A stretch of 64,000 nt of DNA, from contig JAKFYK010000085.1 of the NCBI GenBank assembly GCA_021730905.1, forward strand, positions 1 to 64,000, in the 5' to 3' direction. Shown piece by piece: positions 35,843 to 45,662 of the stretch. The notes beneath the pieces were generated by a model that was not told where the DNA came from, searched no databases, and saw nothing but the letters and a program-made list of their open reading frames with translations. Made by a program: the position numbers and the translations under genes. Source of the stretch: Betaproteobacteria bacterium. Lineage in GTDB: Bacteria; Pseudomonadota; Gammaproteobacteria; Burkholderiales; SG8-41. The number at the start of each line of letters is the position of its first letter. The stretch's first letter is position 1.

Positions 35843-36931
35843 TCAGGTATTCTGCACCACGATTTTCGGAAATGCCGCCGAGTGATCCTGTTGCTTCTCA
35901 GCGATTTTCACCGCCACACGGCGCGCAATTTGTTTATAGATTTGCGACGCGCGTCCGTCTGGATCGGCCACCACGGTGGGCGTGCCGGAATCGGCCTGCT
36001 CGCGAATGTGAATATCCAATGGCAGCGAACCCAGCAATTCCATATCGTAATCCTTGCCCATCTTCGCACCGCCGCCTTCGCCGAAAATGCGTTCTTCGTG
36101 GCCGCAATTCGAGCACACATGAATTGACATGTTCTCAACAATGCCGAGGATGGGAATACTCACCTTCTCGAACATCTTCAGCCCTTTGCGCGCATCGATC
36201 AGCGCGATGTCCTGCGGCGTGGTGACGATAATCGCGCCGGTCACCGGCACGCGCTGCGCCAGTGTGAGTTGAATATCGCCGGTGCCCGGTGGCAGATCGA
36301 CAATCAGGTAATCCACATCGCGCCACTTGGTTTCGTTGAGCAATTGCTCCAGCGCCTGTGTCACCATCGGGCCGCGCCACACCATCGGCGTTTCAACATC
36401 GATCAAAAACCCGATCGACATCGCCTGTATGCCGTGACCTTCCATCGGCTCCAGCGATTTGTTGTCCTTGGAAACCGGTTTACCGCTAATGCCCAGCATC
36501 ATCGGCTGCGACGGGCCGTAGATATCGGCATCGAGTACGCCGACCGTCGCACCCTCGGCTGCCAGCGCCAACGCGAGATTCACCGCCGTCGTGCTCTTGC
36601 CCACGCCACCCTTGCCCGACGCAACCGCGATGATGTTCTTCACACCCGGCACCAGTTTCACGCCGCGCTGCACCGCATGTTTGATAATGTTCATGGTGAC
36701 GCTCACCGACACGTTGCCCATGCCCGGCAGCGTTTTCAGCCTGGCGATGATTTCGTCGCGTATCGGCGCAAGCTGGCTTTTTGCCGGATAGCCGAGCTGC
36801 ACATCCAGCGTCACATTGTTGCCATCCACCTTGATGTTGCGCGCGGACTTGCTGGTGATGTAATCCTTGTGCGTATTGGGATCGACGAGCGTTTGCAGTG
36901 CGTCTTTGACCTGCTGTTCGGTGATGGCCAT
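35843..36931 (-). CDS. apbC: Mrp/ApbC-type iron-sulfur cluster carrier ATPase
   Basis: A 362-residue P-loop scaffold that loads [4Fe-4S] clusters onto apo-proteins. It has an N-terminal DUF59/MIP18-like domain (VKDALQTLVDPNTHKDYI), the deviant Walker A GKGGVGKSTTAVNLALAL near residue 110, Walker B YLIVDLPPGTGD, and the CxxC-type site SIHVCSNCGHEE that binds the bridging cluster. It is divergent from metG over a 150-base region, a very common pairing in proteobacteria. Confidence 0.95.
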   Translation of the reverse strand: MAITEQQVKDALQTLVDPNTHKDYITSKSARNIKVDGNNVTLDVQLGYPAKSQLAPIRDEIIARLKTLPGMGNVSVSVTMNIIKHAVQRGVKLVPGVKNIIAVASGKGGVGKSTTAVNLALALAAEGATVGVLDADIYGPSQPMMLGISGKPVSKDNKSLEPMEGHGIQAMSIGFLIDVETPMVWRGPMVTQALEQLLNETKWRDVDYLIVDLPPGTGDIQLTLAQRVPVTGAIIVTTPQDIALIDARKGLKMFEKVSIPILGIVENMSIHVCSNCGHEERIFGEGGGAKMGKDYDMELLGSLPLDIHIREQADSGTPTVVADPDGRASQIYKQIARRVAVKIAEKQQDHSAAFPKIVVQNT

Positions 36932-37084
36932 GTGCGTATTTTCCGGTTTGCGGTGAGCTGAACTGAGGGCGGAATTGTAATGAGAATTGCCCGTCGCGTG
37001 TGATTTACTGTAAGGGAATTACGGCGGGATTTGTTACAATTCAAGCTCTTAGCCAAGCCCGCCGCCACCCCGTCTGTATTTACC

Positions 37085-39172
37085 ATGACCCAGCGCCGCA
37101 TATTCGTCACTACCGCTCTGCCCTACGCCAACGGCGCGTTCCATATCGGGCACATCATGGAGTACATCCAGGCCGATATCTGGGTGCGCTTCCAGCGCAT
37201 GCAGGGGCACGAAGTTCACTTCGTCGGTGCCGACGACGCGCACGGCGCGCCGATCATGATTGCCGCCGAAAAAGCGGGCAAGACGCCACAGGAATTTGTG
37301 GCTGACATCTCGGCAGGCCGCAAACAGTATCTCGACGGCTTTCATATCCAATTCGACAACTGGCATTCCACCGAATCGCCCGAAAACACCGAACTGTCGC
37401 AGGATATTTACCGGCGACTCACGCAAGCCGGCCTGATTTATAAAAAACCCGTTGAGCAACATTTCGATCCGGTCAAAGGCATGTTCCTTGCCGACCGTTA
37501 CATCAAAGGCGAGTGCCCGAAATGCCACGCGAAGGATCAGTACGGCGACGCCTGCGAAGTATGCAGTTCGGTGTACGCGCCGACGGAATTGATCAATCCC
37601 TACTCAACGCTCTCTGGCGCGACGCCGGTGCTGAAAACGTCTGACCATTATTTCTTCAAACTCTCCGATGAAAAATGCATTGCCTACTTGAGAAAGTGGC
37701 TCGACGAACCGGGCCGCCTGCAGCCGCAAGTCGCCAACAAAGCGCGTGAATGGCTCGAAGGCAAAGATGATCAAAAGCTCGGCGATTGGGATATCTCTCG
37801 CGACGCGCCCTACTTTGGCATCCCGATTCCCGATGCGCCGGGTAAATATTTTTACGTGTGGCTGGATGCGCCGATCGGCTATCTCGCCAGTTTCAAGAAC
37901 TACTGCGCGAAAGCGGGTATCGATTTCGAGAAATTCCTTGCTGATCCGCAAACAGAGCAGATTCATTTCATCGGCAAGGACATCATCTACTTCCACACGC
38001 TGTTCTGGCCGGCGATGCTGGAATTTGCTGGCAAGCCCTACAAGACGTCAAAACTTTACGTTTATGTGCACGGCTTTATTCAGTTAGGTGGGGAAAAGAT
38101 GTCCAAGTCGCGCGGCACTGGCCTCAGTCCGCTGCGCTATCTGGATGTCGGCATGAATTCGGAGTGGCTGCGCTATTACATCGCGGCAAAGCTTAATGGC
38201 TCGGTTGAGGATATCGATTTCAACCCTGATGACTTTATGGCGCGGGTGAATAGCGATTTGGTTGGTAAGTATGTGAATATTGCTAGTCGAGCGGCAGGAT
38301 TTATTGCAAAACAATTCGATGGCGTACTGGATTTCCCAGATGAAGCGGAATCAGTAACCGTCGAACGACTGGCGCGCCTTCAATTTGAACTCGACACAAT
38401 CCGAGATTTCTATGAGCGACGGGAATTTGGACAGGCCGTTCGTCATATCATGGGCTTAGCAGATAGAGTTAACCAGTCATTCGACGCTGCAAAGCCATGG
38501 GTACTCGCAAGAGACTCATCCAAGGCAAAAGAGCTTCACGGAGTATGCTCAAGAGCAATCGAAGCGTTTCACGCATTGACAGTCAGTCTCGCACCTATTC
38601 TGCCACGGACGGCCAGCATTGCATTCCGGGATTTTCTCAAGTTTGAAGAAAAACCAATATGGAAAGCGCATAACTTCCGACAACACCGTATCGGTAGTTA
38701 TCAACACTTGTCAAATCGCGTTGAGGAAAAACAACTTGATGCGTTATTTGAAATTCCAAAGGATACAAAACCAGTGACCGCATCTACACCGCACGCCACC
38801 TCTCCCTCAAAAACCGAAGCAACTGCGAGCGTCGCCAGCGCCACGCACATTTCCATCGACGACTTCGCCAAGGTCGATCTTCGCATCGCAAAAATCACCA
38901 ACGCCGAACACGTCGAAGGCGCCGACAAGCTGCTGAAGCTCACGCTCGATGTCGGCGTGCTCGGCACGCGCCAGGTGTTCGCCGGTATCAAGTCGGCTTA
39001 TGACCCGGCGACACTGATCGGCAAACACACTGTCGTTGTCGCCAATCTCACGCCGCGCAAGATGAAGTTCGGCCTGTCGGAAGGCATGATCCTCGCCGCG
39101 AGCGGAGATTCACCTGGGCTGTTCCTGCTCTCGCCCGACAGCGGCGCGCAGCCCGGCATGAAAGTTAAGTAA
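37085..39172 (+). CDS. metG: MetG, methionyl-tRNA synthetase
   Basis: Charges tRNA-Met. It is about 695 residues with the class I motifs HIGH ([16 protein letters not shown]) and KMSKS ([12 protein letters not shown]), the zinc-binding knuckles [17 protein letters not shown], an anticodon-binding helical domain and a C-terminal OB-fold dimerisation domain ([26 protein letters not shown]). DNA from about 38200 to 38790 is visibly richer in A/T and uses different codons from both flanks, covering the anticodon-binding domain and linker; this could be a recombination tract. The start [17 protein letters not shown] fits the family. Confidence 0.97.
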   Translation: MTQRRIFVTTALPYANGAFHIGHIMEYIQADIWVRFQRMQGHEVHFVGADDAHGAPIMIAAEKAGKTPQEFVADISAGRKQYLDGFHIQFDNWHSTESPENTELSQDIYRRLTQAGLIYKKPVEQHFDPVKGMFLADRYIKGECPKCHAKDQYGDACEVCSSVYAPTELINPYSTLSGATPVLKTSDHYFFKLSDEKCIAYLRKWLDEPGRLQPQVANKAREWLEGKDDQKLGDWDISRDAPYFGIPIPDAPGKYFYVWLDAPIGYLASFKNYCAKAGIDFEKFLADPQTEQIHFIGKDIIYFHTLFWPAMLEFAGKPYKTSKLYVYVHGFIQLGGEKMSKSRGTGLSPLRYLDVGMNSEWLRYYIAAKLNGSVEDIDFNPDDFMARVNSDLVGKYVNIASRAAGFIAKQFDGVLDFPDEAESVTVERLARLQFELDTIRDFYERREFGQAVRHIMGLADRVNQSFDAAKPWVLARDSSKAKELHGVCSRAIEAFHALTVSLAPILPRTASIAFRDFLKFEEKPIWKAHNFRQHRIGSYQHLSNRVEEKQLDALFEIPKDTKPVTASTPHATSPSKTEATASVASATHISIDDFAKVDLRIAKITNAEHVEGADKLLKLTLDVGVLGTRQVFAGIKSAYDPATLIGKHTVVVANLTPRKMKFGLSEGMILAASGDSPGLFLLSPDSGAQPGMKVK

Positions 39173-39185
39173 CGCAAGTGAGTAA

Positions 39186-39220
39186 CGTAAGTATTTGTTT
39201 TTATTTATTTTTAAAATTTT
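39186..39220 (+). repeat. AT-rich dispersed element, copy 11 (exact)
   Basis: The exact 15-mer AAGTATTTGTTTTTA lies at 39189-39203, with tail TTTATTTTTAAAATTTT. It fills the 54-base gap between metG and the enolase-superfamily gene. Confidence 0.75.
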
Positions 39221-39226
39221 GCCACA

Positions 39227-40336
39227 ATGAAAATTCACAGCGTTGAAACGATCGCCATCGATATTCCGCTGAAGCAAAATTTCGGCGGCTCGACCTACAG
39301 CGTGCTGAAACGCAGCACGGTGATCACGCGGCTGCGCACGAAAGACGGTCTTACCAGCAACGTCTACAACGGCGACAACCGCAGCCACGCCGGAGAGATT
39401 GCGCGCATGGTGCGCGACGACTTATTTCCGCTGGTGAAGGGCATGGGCATTTTCGAGTACGAGCGCATCTGGGAAAAGCTGTTCGCGCTCACTACCGCGC
39501 AGGGCGACCGCAAGATTCTGATGGAAGCCATTTCCTGCATCGATTGCGCGATCTGGGACCTGATCGGCAAGGCGCGCGGCCAAAGCGTGCGCGAATTACT
39601 TGGCGGCTATCGTGACACGCTGCCAATTATTTCCATCGGCGGTTATTACATGCCGGGCAAAAAGCTCGCCGACTTCGGCAAGGAAGTCGAGTCGTACCGC
39701 AAAGCCGGCATGGCGGGTTGCAAGTTCAAGGTCGGTGGCCTGTCACCGGAAGACGATGCCAAGCGCGTTGCGGTCGCGCGCAAGGCTGTGGGCAATGACT
39801 TCATGCTGTGCGTCGATGCCAATCGCGGCTGGAACGCGCAGGACGCAATCCGATTTGCGGGCTTGATCGAGCATCTGAACATCGCGTGGTTTGAAGAGCC
39901 CTGCCACTGGTACGACGATGCAGCGATGATGGCGCGCGTGCGGCGCGCGATTCGCATGCCGGTCACCGCCGGCCAGAGCGAAATCACTTGTCAAGGCGTG
40001 CGCCGCCTGCTGGACGCCGGTGCGGTGGACTACGTGAACTACGATGTGTCTGAAGGCGGCGGTGTCACCGACTGGCGGCGCGTGGCCGGGTTGTGCGCCA
40101 CCGCCGGCGTGCAAATGGCGCATCACGAAGAATCGCAGATCGCATCGCAACTGCTGGCCGCTGTGCCACACGGCACTTACGCCGAATGCTTCGCGCATCC
40201 CGACCGTGATCCGGTGTGGCAGCATATGTGGGTGAATCGCCCGCCAGCGAAAAACGGATTATTCAAGGTATTGAACAAACCGGGCTTCGGCATCGAACTC
40301 GACGAAAAAATGGTGACACGCTACCGCGTCGCGTGA
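39227..40336 (+). CDS. Mandelate racemase / muconate lactonizing enzyme (enolase superfamily)
   Basis: A 369-residue Mg-dependent enzyme that would abstract the proton alpha to a carboxylate. The N-terminal capping domain begins MKIHSVETIAIDIPLK. The barrel shows the catalytic KxK motif (GCKFKVGG, near 165), metal ligands in CVDANRGW, WFEEPCHWYDD and GQSEITCQG, and a His in MAHHEESQ that fits the MR subgroup (His base) rather than MLE. It is followed 58 bases later by an amidohydrolase, so a short carboxylate-degradation module is likely; the substrate cannot be read. Confidence 0.9.
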   Translation: MKIHSVETIAIDIPLKQNFGGSTYSVLKRSTVITRLRTKDGLTSNVYNGDNRSHAGEIARMVRDDLFPLVKGMGIFEYERIWEKLFALTTAQGDRKILMEAISCIDCAIWDLIGKARGQSVRELLGGYRDTLPIISIGGYYMPGKKLADFGKEVESYRKAGMAGCKFKVGGLSPEDDAKRVAVARKAVGNDFMLCVDANRGWNAQDAIRFAGLIEHLNIAWFEEPCHWYDDAAMMARVRRAIRMPVTAGQSEITCQGVRRLLDAGAVDYVNYDVSEGGGVTDWRRVAGLCATAGVQMAHHEESQIASQLLAAVPHGTYAECFAHPDRDPVWQHMWVNRPPAKNGLFKVLNKPGFGIELDEKMVTRYRVA

Positions 40337-40394
40337 CACGCAATTCGTACAATTCGTTGCACGACTGAATCAACAACAAAAGGAAAACCATCTG

Positions 40395-41390
40395 ATGAGA
40401 TCCATCGACATCCACGCCCACATCATCCCCGGTTCTCTGTGGAAGGCCGCCGACGCCGGCAAGGAATGGTTCGGCTACCGCCATGAGCCCGGCGAAGGCC
40501 TCGGCACCATCGTGGGCGGCGGCATGCGCACCAACTTTACCTCGCCGAAGGTGCGCTACACCATCGCGGAACGGCTGAAGGACATGGATGAACAGAAGGT
40601 GGATGTGCAGGTGCTGTCGACACATATGCCGTTCGTCGGCTATCACCTTGACGCCGCACAGGGGCTAGCACTCGCGCGCGACGTAAACGACGAGATCGCC
40701 GCGGCAGTGCGCCAGGAACCGAAGCGCCTTGCCGGCCTCGCCACGCTGCCCGCGCAGGACGTCAAGTCTGCCATCGACGAACTGGAGCGCTCCGTGACTA
40801 AACTCGGACTGAAGGGCGCGACGCTCGACACGCAGGTAAACGGCGATCAATGGGATGATCCGAAGTTTCTGCCGCTGTTCAAAGCCGCCGAGCAGATGGG
40901 CGCGATGCTGTTTTTCCATCCGCAGCCGCAGAACAACTTCCTCGCGCAGCGGACGAAAAAACACGGATTGTTCAACAGCCTCGGCGTCATCCTCGACGAT
41001 GCGATCGTCGCCGCGATCCTGATTTGCGGTGGCGTACTCGAAGCCTGTCCGAAAGTACGCATCTGCATCGCCCATGGCGGCGGCCCGACCTGCTACGCGA
41101 TGGGCCGACTCGACCGCGGCTGGCACGGACGTCCCGAGTCGCGCGCTACGCCCAAACCGCCAAGCGCGTACCAGAAACAGCTTTACTACGACACCGTCAC
41201 CGGCAGCGAAGAGGCGCTGCGCTTCCTGATCGATCAGGTGGGCGCCGACCGCGTGGTACTCGGCAGCGACTGGCCGTTTGTGCCGTGGCATCCTTCGCCT
41301 TCTGCATGGGTGCAGGGCTTGAAGTCACTCACGCAGGACGAGAAAGAAAAGATTTTGTCGGGCAACCTGGAGTCGTTGCTGGGACTGTAA
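40395..41390 (+). CDS. Amidohydrolase-2 / ACMSD-like metal hydrolase or decarboxylase
   Basis: A 331-residue TIM-barrel protein. It has the HxH metal site at the N-terminus (IDIHAHIIPGSL), a third His in AMLFFHPQPQ, a His in CIAHGGGPTCYAMGRLDR and the catalytic/metal Asp in VLGSDWPFVPWH. This is the ACMSD/2-hydroxybenzoate-decarboxylase-like branch, which decarboxylates or hydrolyses aromatic or unsaturated acids. The start at 40395 has AGGA upstream. It is co-directional with the enolase-superfamily gene and convergent with the hydrogenase-like cluster. Confidence 0.9.
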   Translation: MRSIDIHAHIIPGSLWKAADAGKEWFGYRHEPGEGLGTIVGGGMRTNFTSPKVRYTIAERLKDMDEQKVDVQVLSTHMPFVGYHLDAAQGLALARDVNDEIAAAVRQEPKRLAGLATLPAQDVKSAIDELERSVTKLGLKGATLDTQVNGDQWDDPKFLPLFKAAEQMGAMLFFHPQPQNNFLAQRTKKHGLFNSLGVILDDAIVAAILICGGVLEACPKVRICIAHGGGPTCYAMGRLDRGWHGRPESRATPKPPSAYQKQLYYDTVTGSEEALRFLIDQVGADRVVLGSDWPFVPWHPSPSAWVQGLKSLTQDEKEKILSGNLESLLGL

Positions 41391-41438
41391 GCGGCTGAAC
41401 CTGCCGTTCGATCCGGCGATGCGGGCAACTGTGACGAT

Positions 41439-41954
41439 TCAATCCCTTTTCATGCTGATCGCCGTCAGTATTCCCTGCATCAATGCGAATGGCGTCGGCG
41501 GACAACCGGGCACGGCCACATCCACCGGAATCACATTCGACACGCGCCCGCGGCTGGCGTAGTTCTCGCCAAAGATGCCGCCGCAACACCCGCAGTCGCC
41601 GACCGCCACCACCAGTTTGGGATCGGGCGTGGCGTCGTAGGTGCGCTTCAGCGCCACTTCCATGTTACGCGACACCGGGCCTGTTACCAGCAGCATGTCC
41701 GCGTGGCGCGGACTGGCCACGAATTTAATGCCTAATCCTTCGAGATTGTAGTACGGACAATTCAACTGGTTGATCTCCAGTTCGCAGCCGTTGCACGAAC
41801 CGGCATCAACATGGCGTATCGCCAGCGATCCGTGAAAACGTTCCAGCACCGCCGCCTGCAAACGGTCTACCGTCACGCGCAGCGCGTCATCCGGCAGCGG
41901 ATAGGCTTCGGTCTTGATGCCGGTTTTGACGATCTGCTTGAATATGCGCAACAC
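41439..41954 (-). CDS. hyfI: Hydrogenase-4/complex I-like small [4Fe-4S] subunit (HyfI/NuoB-like)
   Basis: About 171 residues. Cluster ligands of the N2-like proximal [4Fe-4S] centre are visible: SCNGCE (near 54/57), VGDCGCCGG (near 120) and VPGCPPTP (near 150). It matches group-4 hydrogenase small subunits (CNGC...GDC..CGG...GCPP). It is the last of six genes and starts with GTG one base after the HyfG-like gene. Its cluster should sit next to the large subunit, which here lacks the [NiFe] ligands, so electrons probably do not go to protons. Confidence 0.92.
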   Translation of the reverse strand: MLRIFKQIVKTGIKTEAYPLPDDALRVTVDRLQAAVLERFHGSLAIRHVDAGSCNGCELEINQLNCPYYNLEGLGIKFVASPRHADMLLVTGPVSRNMEVALKRTYDATPDPKLVVAVGDCGCCGGIFGENYASRGRVSNVIPVDVAVPGCPPTPFALMQGILTAISMKRD

Positions 41955-41955
41955 G

Positions 41956-43530
41956 TCAGAGGTCCTGTCCCGCGTAGCTCAGGTTAAACGACTTATTGAT
42001 CAGCGGAAAATCCGGCACGATGTTGCCGAGCACCGCGTGTTCCAGCAGTGGCCAGTTGTGCCACGACGGATCGCGCGGATGCAGCCGCGCGATGCGGCCT
42101 TCGCTGCCGGTTTCCAGCGCAACAAATACGTCGCCGCGCCAGCCTTCGACCCAGCCGATGCCGAGCTTGCCCGCCGGCGGTGTCGGAACCGGCACAACAA
42201 TTTCGCCCAGCGGCAGGCGATCCACGATCAGCCGCAGCAGGCGGATCGATTCATGAATTTCCGTGAAACGCACCACCACTCGCGCGGCTACGTCGCCCGC
42301 ACTGTGATTCGCGATCTTCACCTCAAGTTCGCGATAAGGCGTACAGGGATGCGTCACGCGCACGTCACATGCCTGCCCGCTCGCGCGCGCGGCCTGTCCA
42401 ATCAAACCCAGCCGCGCGGCGAGTTCCGGCGTCACGCATCCGCAATCGACGAAACGGTCCTGCAACCCCGCGTGTTCGTCGTAGATGCGCTGCATGCGCC
42501 GCACGGTTTCTTCAATACGCGCGCATTCGTCACGCACACGCGTAACCCCGTCGTCGGGAAAGTCCCGTGCGACGCCGCCCGGCACCATCACGTCCATCAG
42601 ATAGCGATGGCCGAACAACGCTTGATTCAGCCGCAATACGTCTTCTTTCAGTATCAAGAATTGCGATAAACCGAATGCCAGCCCCGCGTCGTTGCCGAGA
42701 AAACCGAGGTCACCGAGATGATTGGCGATGCGCTCGCGCTCCAGCAGCAATGCGCGCAGCCACAGGGCACGCGGCGGCGGCGTGATGTCCGCCGCGCTTT
42801 CCACTGCCATCGCATACGCCCAGCCGAACGCCGCGGCGGAATCGCCTGACACGCGCGCCGCGAGCTTCGCGCCTTCCGCCAGCGACATCTGCTCGAAACG
42901 CTTTTCGATGCCCTTGTGCTTGTAGCCGAGGCGCTGCTCAAGGCGCAGCACGCGCTCGCCGACGATGGAAAAGCGGAAATGTCCCGGCTCTATGGTGCCC
43001 GCATGCACCGGGCCAACGGGGATTTCATGCACGCCGTCGCCGCTCACCTGCACGAACGGGTAAGCATCGGAAGGTGCTGTTACGGCTATAAATTCTTCTT
43101 TTTTAACAAATACTTGCGTATCACCCACCTCTGCCGATTTACGCAGCGGAAATTCATCTTCGCGCCACCCGGTATGGCGCAACCACTTGCGTTCATCCGC
43201 CGCACCTGTGGCGATCAACCCCAGCAGATCACGCGTTGCGCGCTGCATGCGGTTCGCTGCGGGAAACAAATCAGAAATGTCCGGATAAGCCATATCCGCC
43301 AACGGCAGCGTAATCACCGCCAGTTCCGTCCCGGCGACGAGTGCGGCATGCACGGCATAGCCGCCTGCCGTCTGCGTGTAATCGGAGCCCCACAGCGCCA
43401 CCAGCCGCCCGCCGCCTACAACCGTCTGTTCGCACAGCGCGCGCCACTGCTGCGCATCCACGCGCGCATGGCGGATGCTGAAGGCAGCATGCAGCGCGTC
43501 AAATGCAATATCGGATGCATCGGTACTCAT
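41956..43530 (-). CDS. hyfG: HyfG/NuoCD-like large subunit lacking [NiFe] ligands (Ehr-type)
   Basis: 524 residues: an N-terminal NuoC-like 30-kDa domain (to about 165), then a 49-kDa/large-subunit domain. PVHAGTIEPGHFRF and RLGYKHKGIEKRFE are typical of group-4 hydrogenases. In [NiFe] enzymes an RxCGxC motif follows; here that place reads ARVSGDSAAAF (225-235), and the C-terminal DPCxxC place reads DFPLINKSFNLSYAG (507-521). Both cysteine pairs are therefore absent, as in the energy-converting-hydrogenase-related (Ehr) complexes. The quinone-site His of complex I also appears replaced by Arg. An AT-rich dispersed motif lies inside the gene. Confidence 0.92.
   Translation of the reverse strand: MSTDASDIAFDALHAAFSIRHARVDAQQWRALCEQTVVGGGRLVALWGSDYTQTAGGYAVHAALVAGTELAVITLPLADMAYPDISDLFPAANRMQRATRDLLGLIATGAADERKWLRHTGWREDEFPLRKSAEVGDTQVFVKKEEFIAVTAPSDAYPFVQVSGDGVHEIPVGPVHAGTIEPGHFRFSIVGERVLRLEQRLGYKHKGIEKRFEQMSLAEGAKLAARVSGDSAAAFGWAYAMAVESAADITPPPRALWLRALLLERERIANHLGDLGFLGNDAGLAFGLSQFLILKEDVLRLNQALFGHRYLMDVMVPGGVARDFPDDGVTRVRDECARIEETVRRMQRIYDEHAGLQDRFVDCGCVTPELAARLGLIGQAARASGQACDVRVTHPCTPYRELEVKIANHSAGDVAARVVVRFTEIHESIRLLRLIVDRLPLGEIVVPVPTPPAGKLGIGWVEGWRGDVFVALETGSEGRIARLHPRDPSWHNWPLLEHAVLGNIVPDFPLINKSFNLSYAGQDL
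43101..43120 (-). repeat. AT-rich dispersed element inside the hyfG-like gene, copy 12
   Basis: AAGTATTTGTTAAAA (43115-43101, minus strand) shares the first 11 bases of the consensus. It is in frame, encoding QVFVKKEEF in the linker between the NuoC-like and NuoD-like domains, in an AT-rich patch of about 40 bases. Confidence 0.45.
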
Positions 43531-43533
43531 CGT

Positions 43534-44985
43534 TCATCCGATCAGCTTCGCCGCCGCCCGGTACCAGTCGGCAAGGTACGGCGGTATCCACAAGCCCAAC
43601 ATCAGCACGATGCCCAGATGCACGAACACCGGTATCAATGCCGGCGCGTGCGGCAGGCGTTTCGCGGTGGTGTCGCCGAACACCATCGCCTGCACCCGTG
43701 AAAACATCGCGGCAAACGCCACGGCCAGCGATACCAGCAAGATCGGTGTGGCCCACGGTTGTTCGCGCATGGCGGTGGTCAAAATCAGGAACTCGCTCGC
43801 GAACACGCCGAACGGCGGCATGCCGAGTATCGCCAGCGTGCCCAGCATCATGCCCCAGCCGATGGTGGGGTTGGTCACGATCAGGCCGCGTATCTGATCC
43901 ATCACCTGCGTGCCGGTTTTCTGCGTGGCGTGGCCGACCGTGAAAAAGATTGCCGACTTGGTGAGGCTGTGCACTGTCATATGCAACAACGCTGCAAAAG
44001 TCGCCACCGGCCCGCCCATGCCGAAGGCGAACGTGGTGAGTCCCATGTGTTCAATCGATGAATATGCAAACATGCGCTTCACGTCTTTTTGCCGCGACAG
44101 AAAAAATGCCGCCACCACTACCGACAGAATGCCGAAACCCATCATCAGATTGCCGGCGAACGGCGTGCCGAGCGCGCCATCCACCAGCACCTTGCAGCGC
44201 ACGACGGCATACAAGCCAATATTAAGCAGCAGCCCCGACAGCACGGCGGAAATCGGCGTCGGGCCTTCGGCATGCGCGTCGGGCAGCCAGTTATGCAGCG
44301 GCGCCAGTCCCACCTTGGTGCCGTAACCTACGATCAGAAATACGAACGCCAACGACAACACCGTCGGCTCAAGATCACCTTTCACCTGATTGAGATGCGT
44401 CCACAACAGCGCGTTGCCGCCGCCGCCCAGCACCTTTTCCGCTGCGAGATACAGCAATATCGTACCGAACAGCGCCTGCGCAATGCCCACACTGCACAGA
44501 ATGAAATATTTCCATGCCGCTTCGATGCTGGCCGGCGTGCGGTACAGACTTACCAGCAGCACGGTAGTCAGCGTCGCGGCCTCCAGCGCCACCCACAATA
44601 TGCCCATGTTATTGGTCAGCAACACCAGCAGCATGGTGAACACGAACACCTGATACATGCAGTGATACAGCCGCAAGCGGCGCGCGGTGATCCTGCCGTG
44701 CTCCTGCTCGTTCAACATGTACGGGCGGCTGAATAATGCCGTGGTAAACGCGACAAACGTGGTGAGCGCCACCAGAAACACGTTAAACGAGTCGACAAAA
44801 AAGGCGTCGTTATACGCAAGCAGCGCACCCTCGCCGATCACGCGCGCCGCCAGCAGCGTCGAAGCGGCAAAAGTCATCAGGCTTACCAGCACATTGAGGC
44901 GCGAGGCCTGCGCGCGGTCGCCATAAAGCGCGAGCACCATCGCCCCTACCAACGGCGAACCCAGCGTAAAAACGATCTCGTTCAC
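43534..44985 (-). CDS. hyfF: HyfF/NuoN-like antiporter-type membrane subunit
   Basis: A 483-residue Mrp-antiporter-type proton-translocating subunit with about 14 membrane segments. Landmarks are LYRTPASIEAAWKYFILCSV, GLAPLHNWLPDAHAEGPTPI (loop with key charged residues), a Lys in YGTKVGLAPLH, and KRMFAYSSIEHMGL. It is the second antiporter-like subunit of the complex besides HyfB. The start is GTG and overlaps the hyfE stop (GTGA); the stop is three bases before the hyfG-like start. Confidence 0.93.
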   Translation of the reverse strand: MNEIVFTLGSPLVGAMVLALYGDRAQASRLNVLVSLMTFAASTLLAARVIGEGALLAYNDAFFVDSFNVFLVALTTFVAFTTALFSRPYMLNEQEHGRITARRLRLYHCMYQVFVFTMLLVLLTNNMGILWVALEAATLTTVLLVSLYRTPASIEAAWKYFILCSVGIAQALFGTILLYLAAEKVLGGGGNALLWTHLNQVKGDLEPTVLSLAFVFLIVGYGTKVGLAPLHNWLPDAHAEGPTPISAVLSGLLLNIGLYAVVRCKVLVDGALGTPFAGNLMMGFGILSVVVAAFFLSRQKDVKRMFAYSSIEHMGLTTFAFGMGGPVATFAALLHMTVHSLTKSAIFFTVGHATQKTGTQVMDQIRGLIVTNPTIGWGMMLGTLAILGMPPFGVFASEFLILTTAMREQPWATPILLVSLAVAFAAMFSRVQAMVFGDTTAKRLPHAPALIPVFVHLGIVLMLGLWIPPYLADWYRAAAKLIG

Positions 44986-45662
44986 CGCTCGGATTCCTTG
45001 AGCTTTTCCATATGCTTCAGATCGAGACTGTCGAAAGCTTCACGCACCTGGAAAAAGAAAATACCGAGTATCAGCACACCCACCATCACATCCAGCAGGA
45101 TTCCCAGCTCAACCACCATTGGCATGCCGTACGTGGCGCTGGTCGCGGCGAAAAACAATCCGTTTTCCATCGCCAGAAAACCGATCACCTGCGGCAGCGC
45201 TTTGCGGCGCGTAATCATCATCAGAAACGCCAGCAGCACCACCGCAATGGCAATGCCCAGCGTGCCGCGCGTAATGGTTCCAGCGAGTTGAGAAATTGGC
45301 AGTGCGAGATTGAAGGCAAACACCACCAGTACAATGCCCGCCAGCATGGTTGCAGGTATGTTAATCAGCGTCTCGACGTCCCATGTGATGTCGAGCCGGC
45401 GGATCAGATAATGCAGAACCATCGGCAACACGATGACTTTCAGCAATATCGTGAAAAAAGCCGACACATAAAGTTCGCTGTGACCCGTATACCAGGCGAC
45501 GATCACGCTGTTGATCGCCAGCACCGCGCCCTGCCACGCAAACAGATAGATCAGCGACCGTATCCGCCGTTGCGCGAGCATCGCGAATGCGATCAGCAGC
45601 AGCAGAGATGCCATCAGATTGATCAGTTGGGCGGACATCGGCATCGCAGACATGGACATCAC
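44982..45662 (-). CDS. hyfE: HyfE/NuoK-like membrane subunit
   Basis: 226 residues with about six or seven membrane segments (LMASLLLLIAFAMLAQRRIR, LFAWQGAVLAINSVIVAW). The conserved IGFLAMENGLFFAATSATYG contains the Glu used for proton transfer in NuoK-like subunits. HyfE is a longer NuoK relative found only in hydrogenase-4-type complexes, which supports assignment to that class. The start (GTG at 45662, or ATG at 45659) abuts the hyfC stop; its stop overlaps the hyfF start. Confidence 0.92.
   Translation of the reverse strand: MMSMSAMPMSAQLINLMASLLLLIAFAMLAQRRIRSLIYLFAWQGAVLAINSVIVAWYTGHSELYVSAFFTILLKVIVLPMVLHYLIRRLDITWDVETLINIPATMLAGIVLVVFAFNLALPISQLAGTITRGTLGIAIAVVLLAFLMMITRRKALPQVIGFLAMENGLFFAATSATYGMPMVVELGILLDVMVGVLILGIFFFQVREAFDSLDLKHMEKLKESER

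Noticed and set aside
37005..37040. Sigma-70 promoter for metG using TACAAT at 37035-37040
   Set aside because: A plausible -10 box, but no -35 match at 16-18 bases spacing.
41956..43530. Active [NiFe] hydrogenase or formate hydrogenlyase
   Set aside because: Both CxxC metal-binding motifs are missing and no maturation or formate dehydrogenase genes are nearby.
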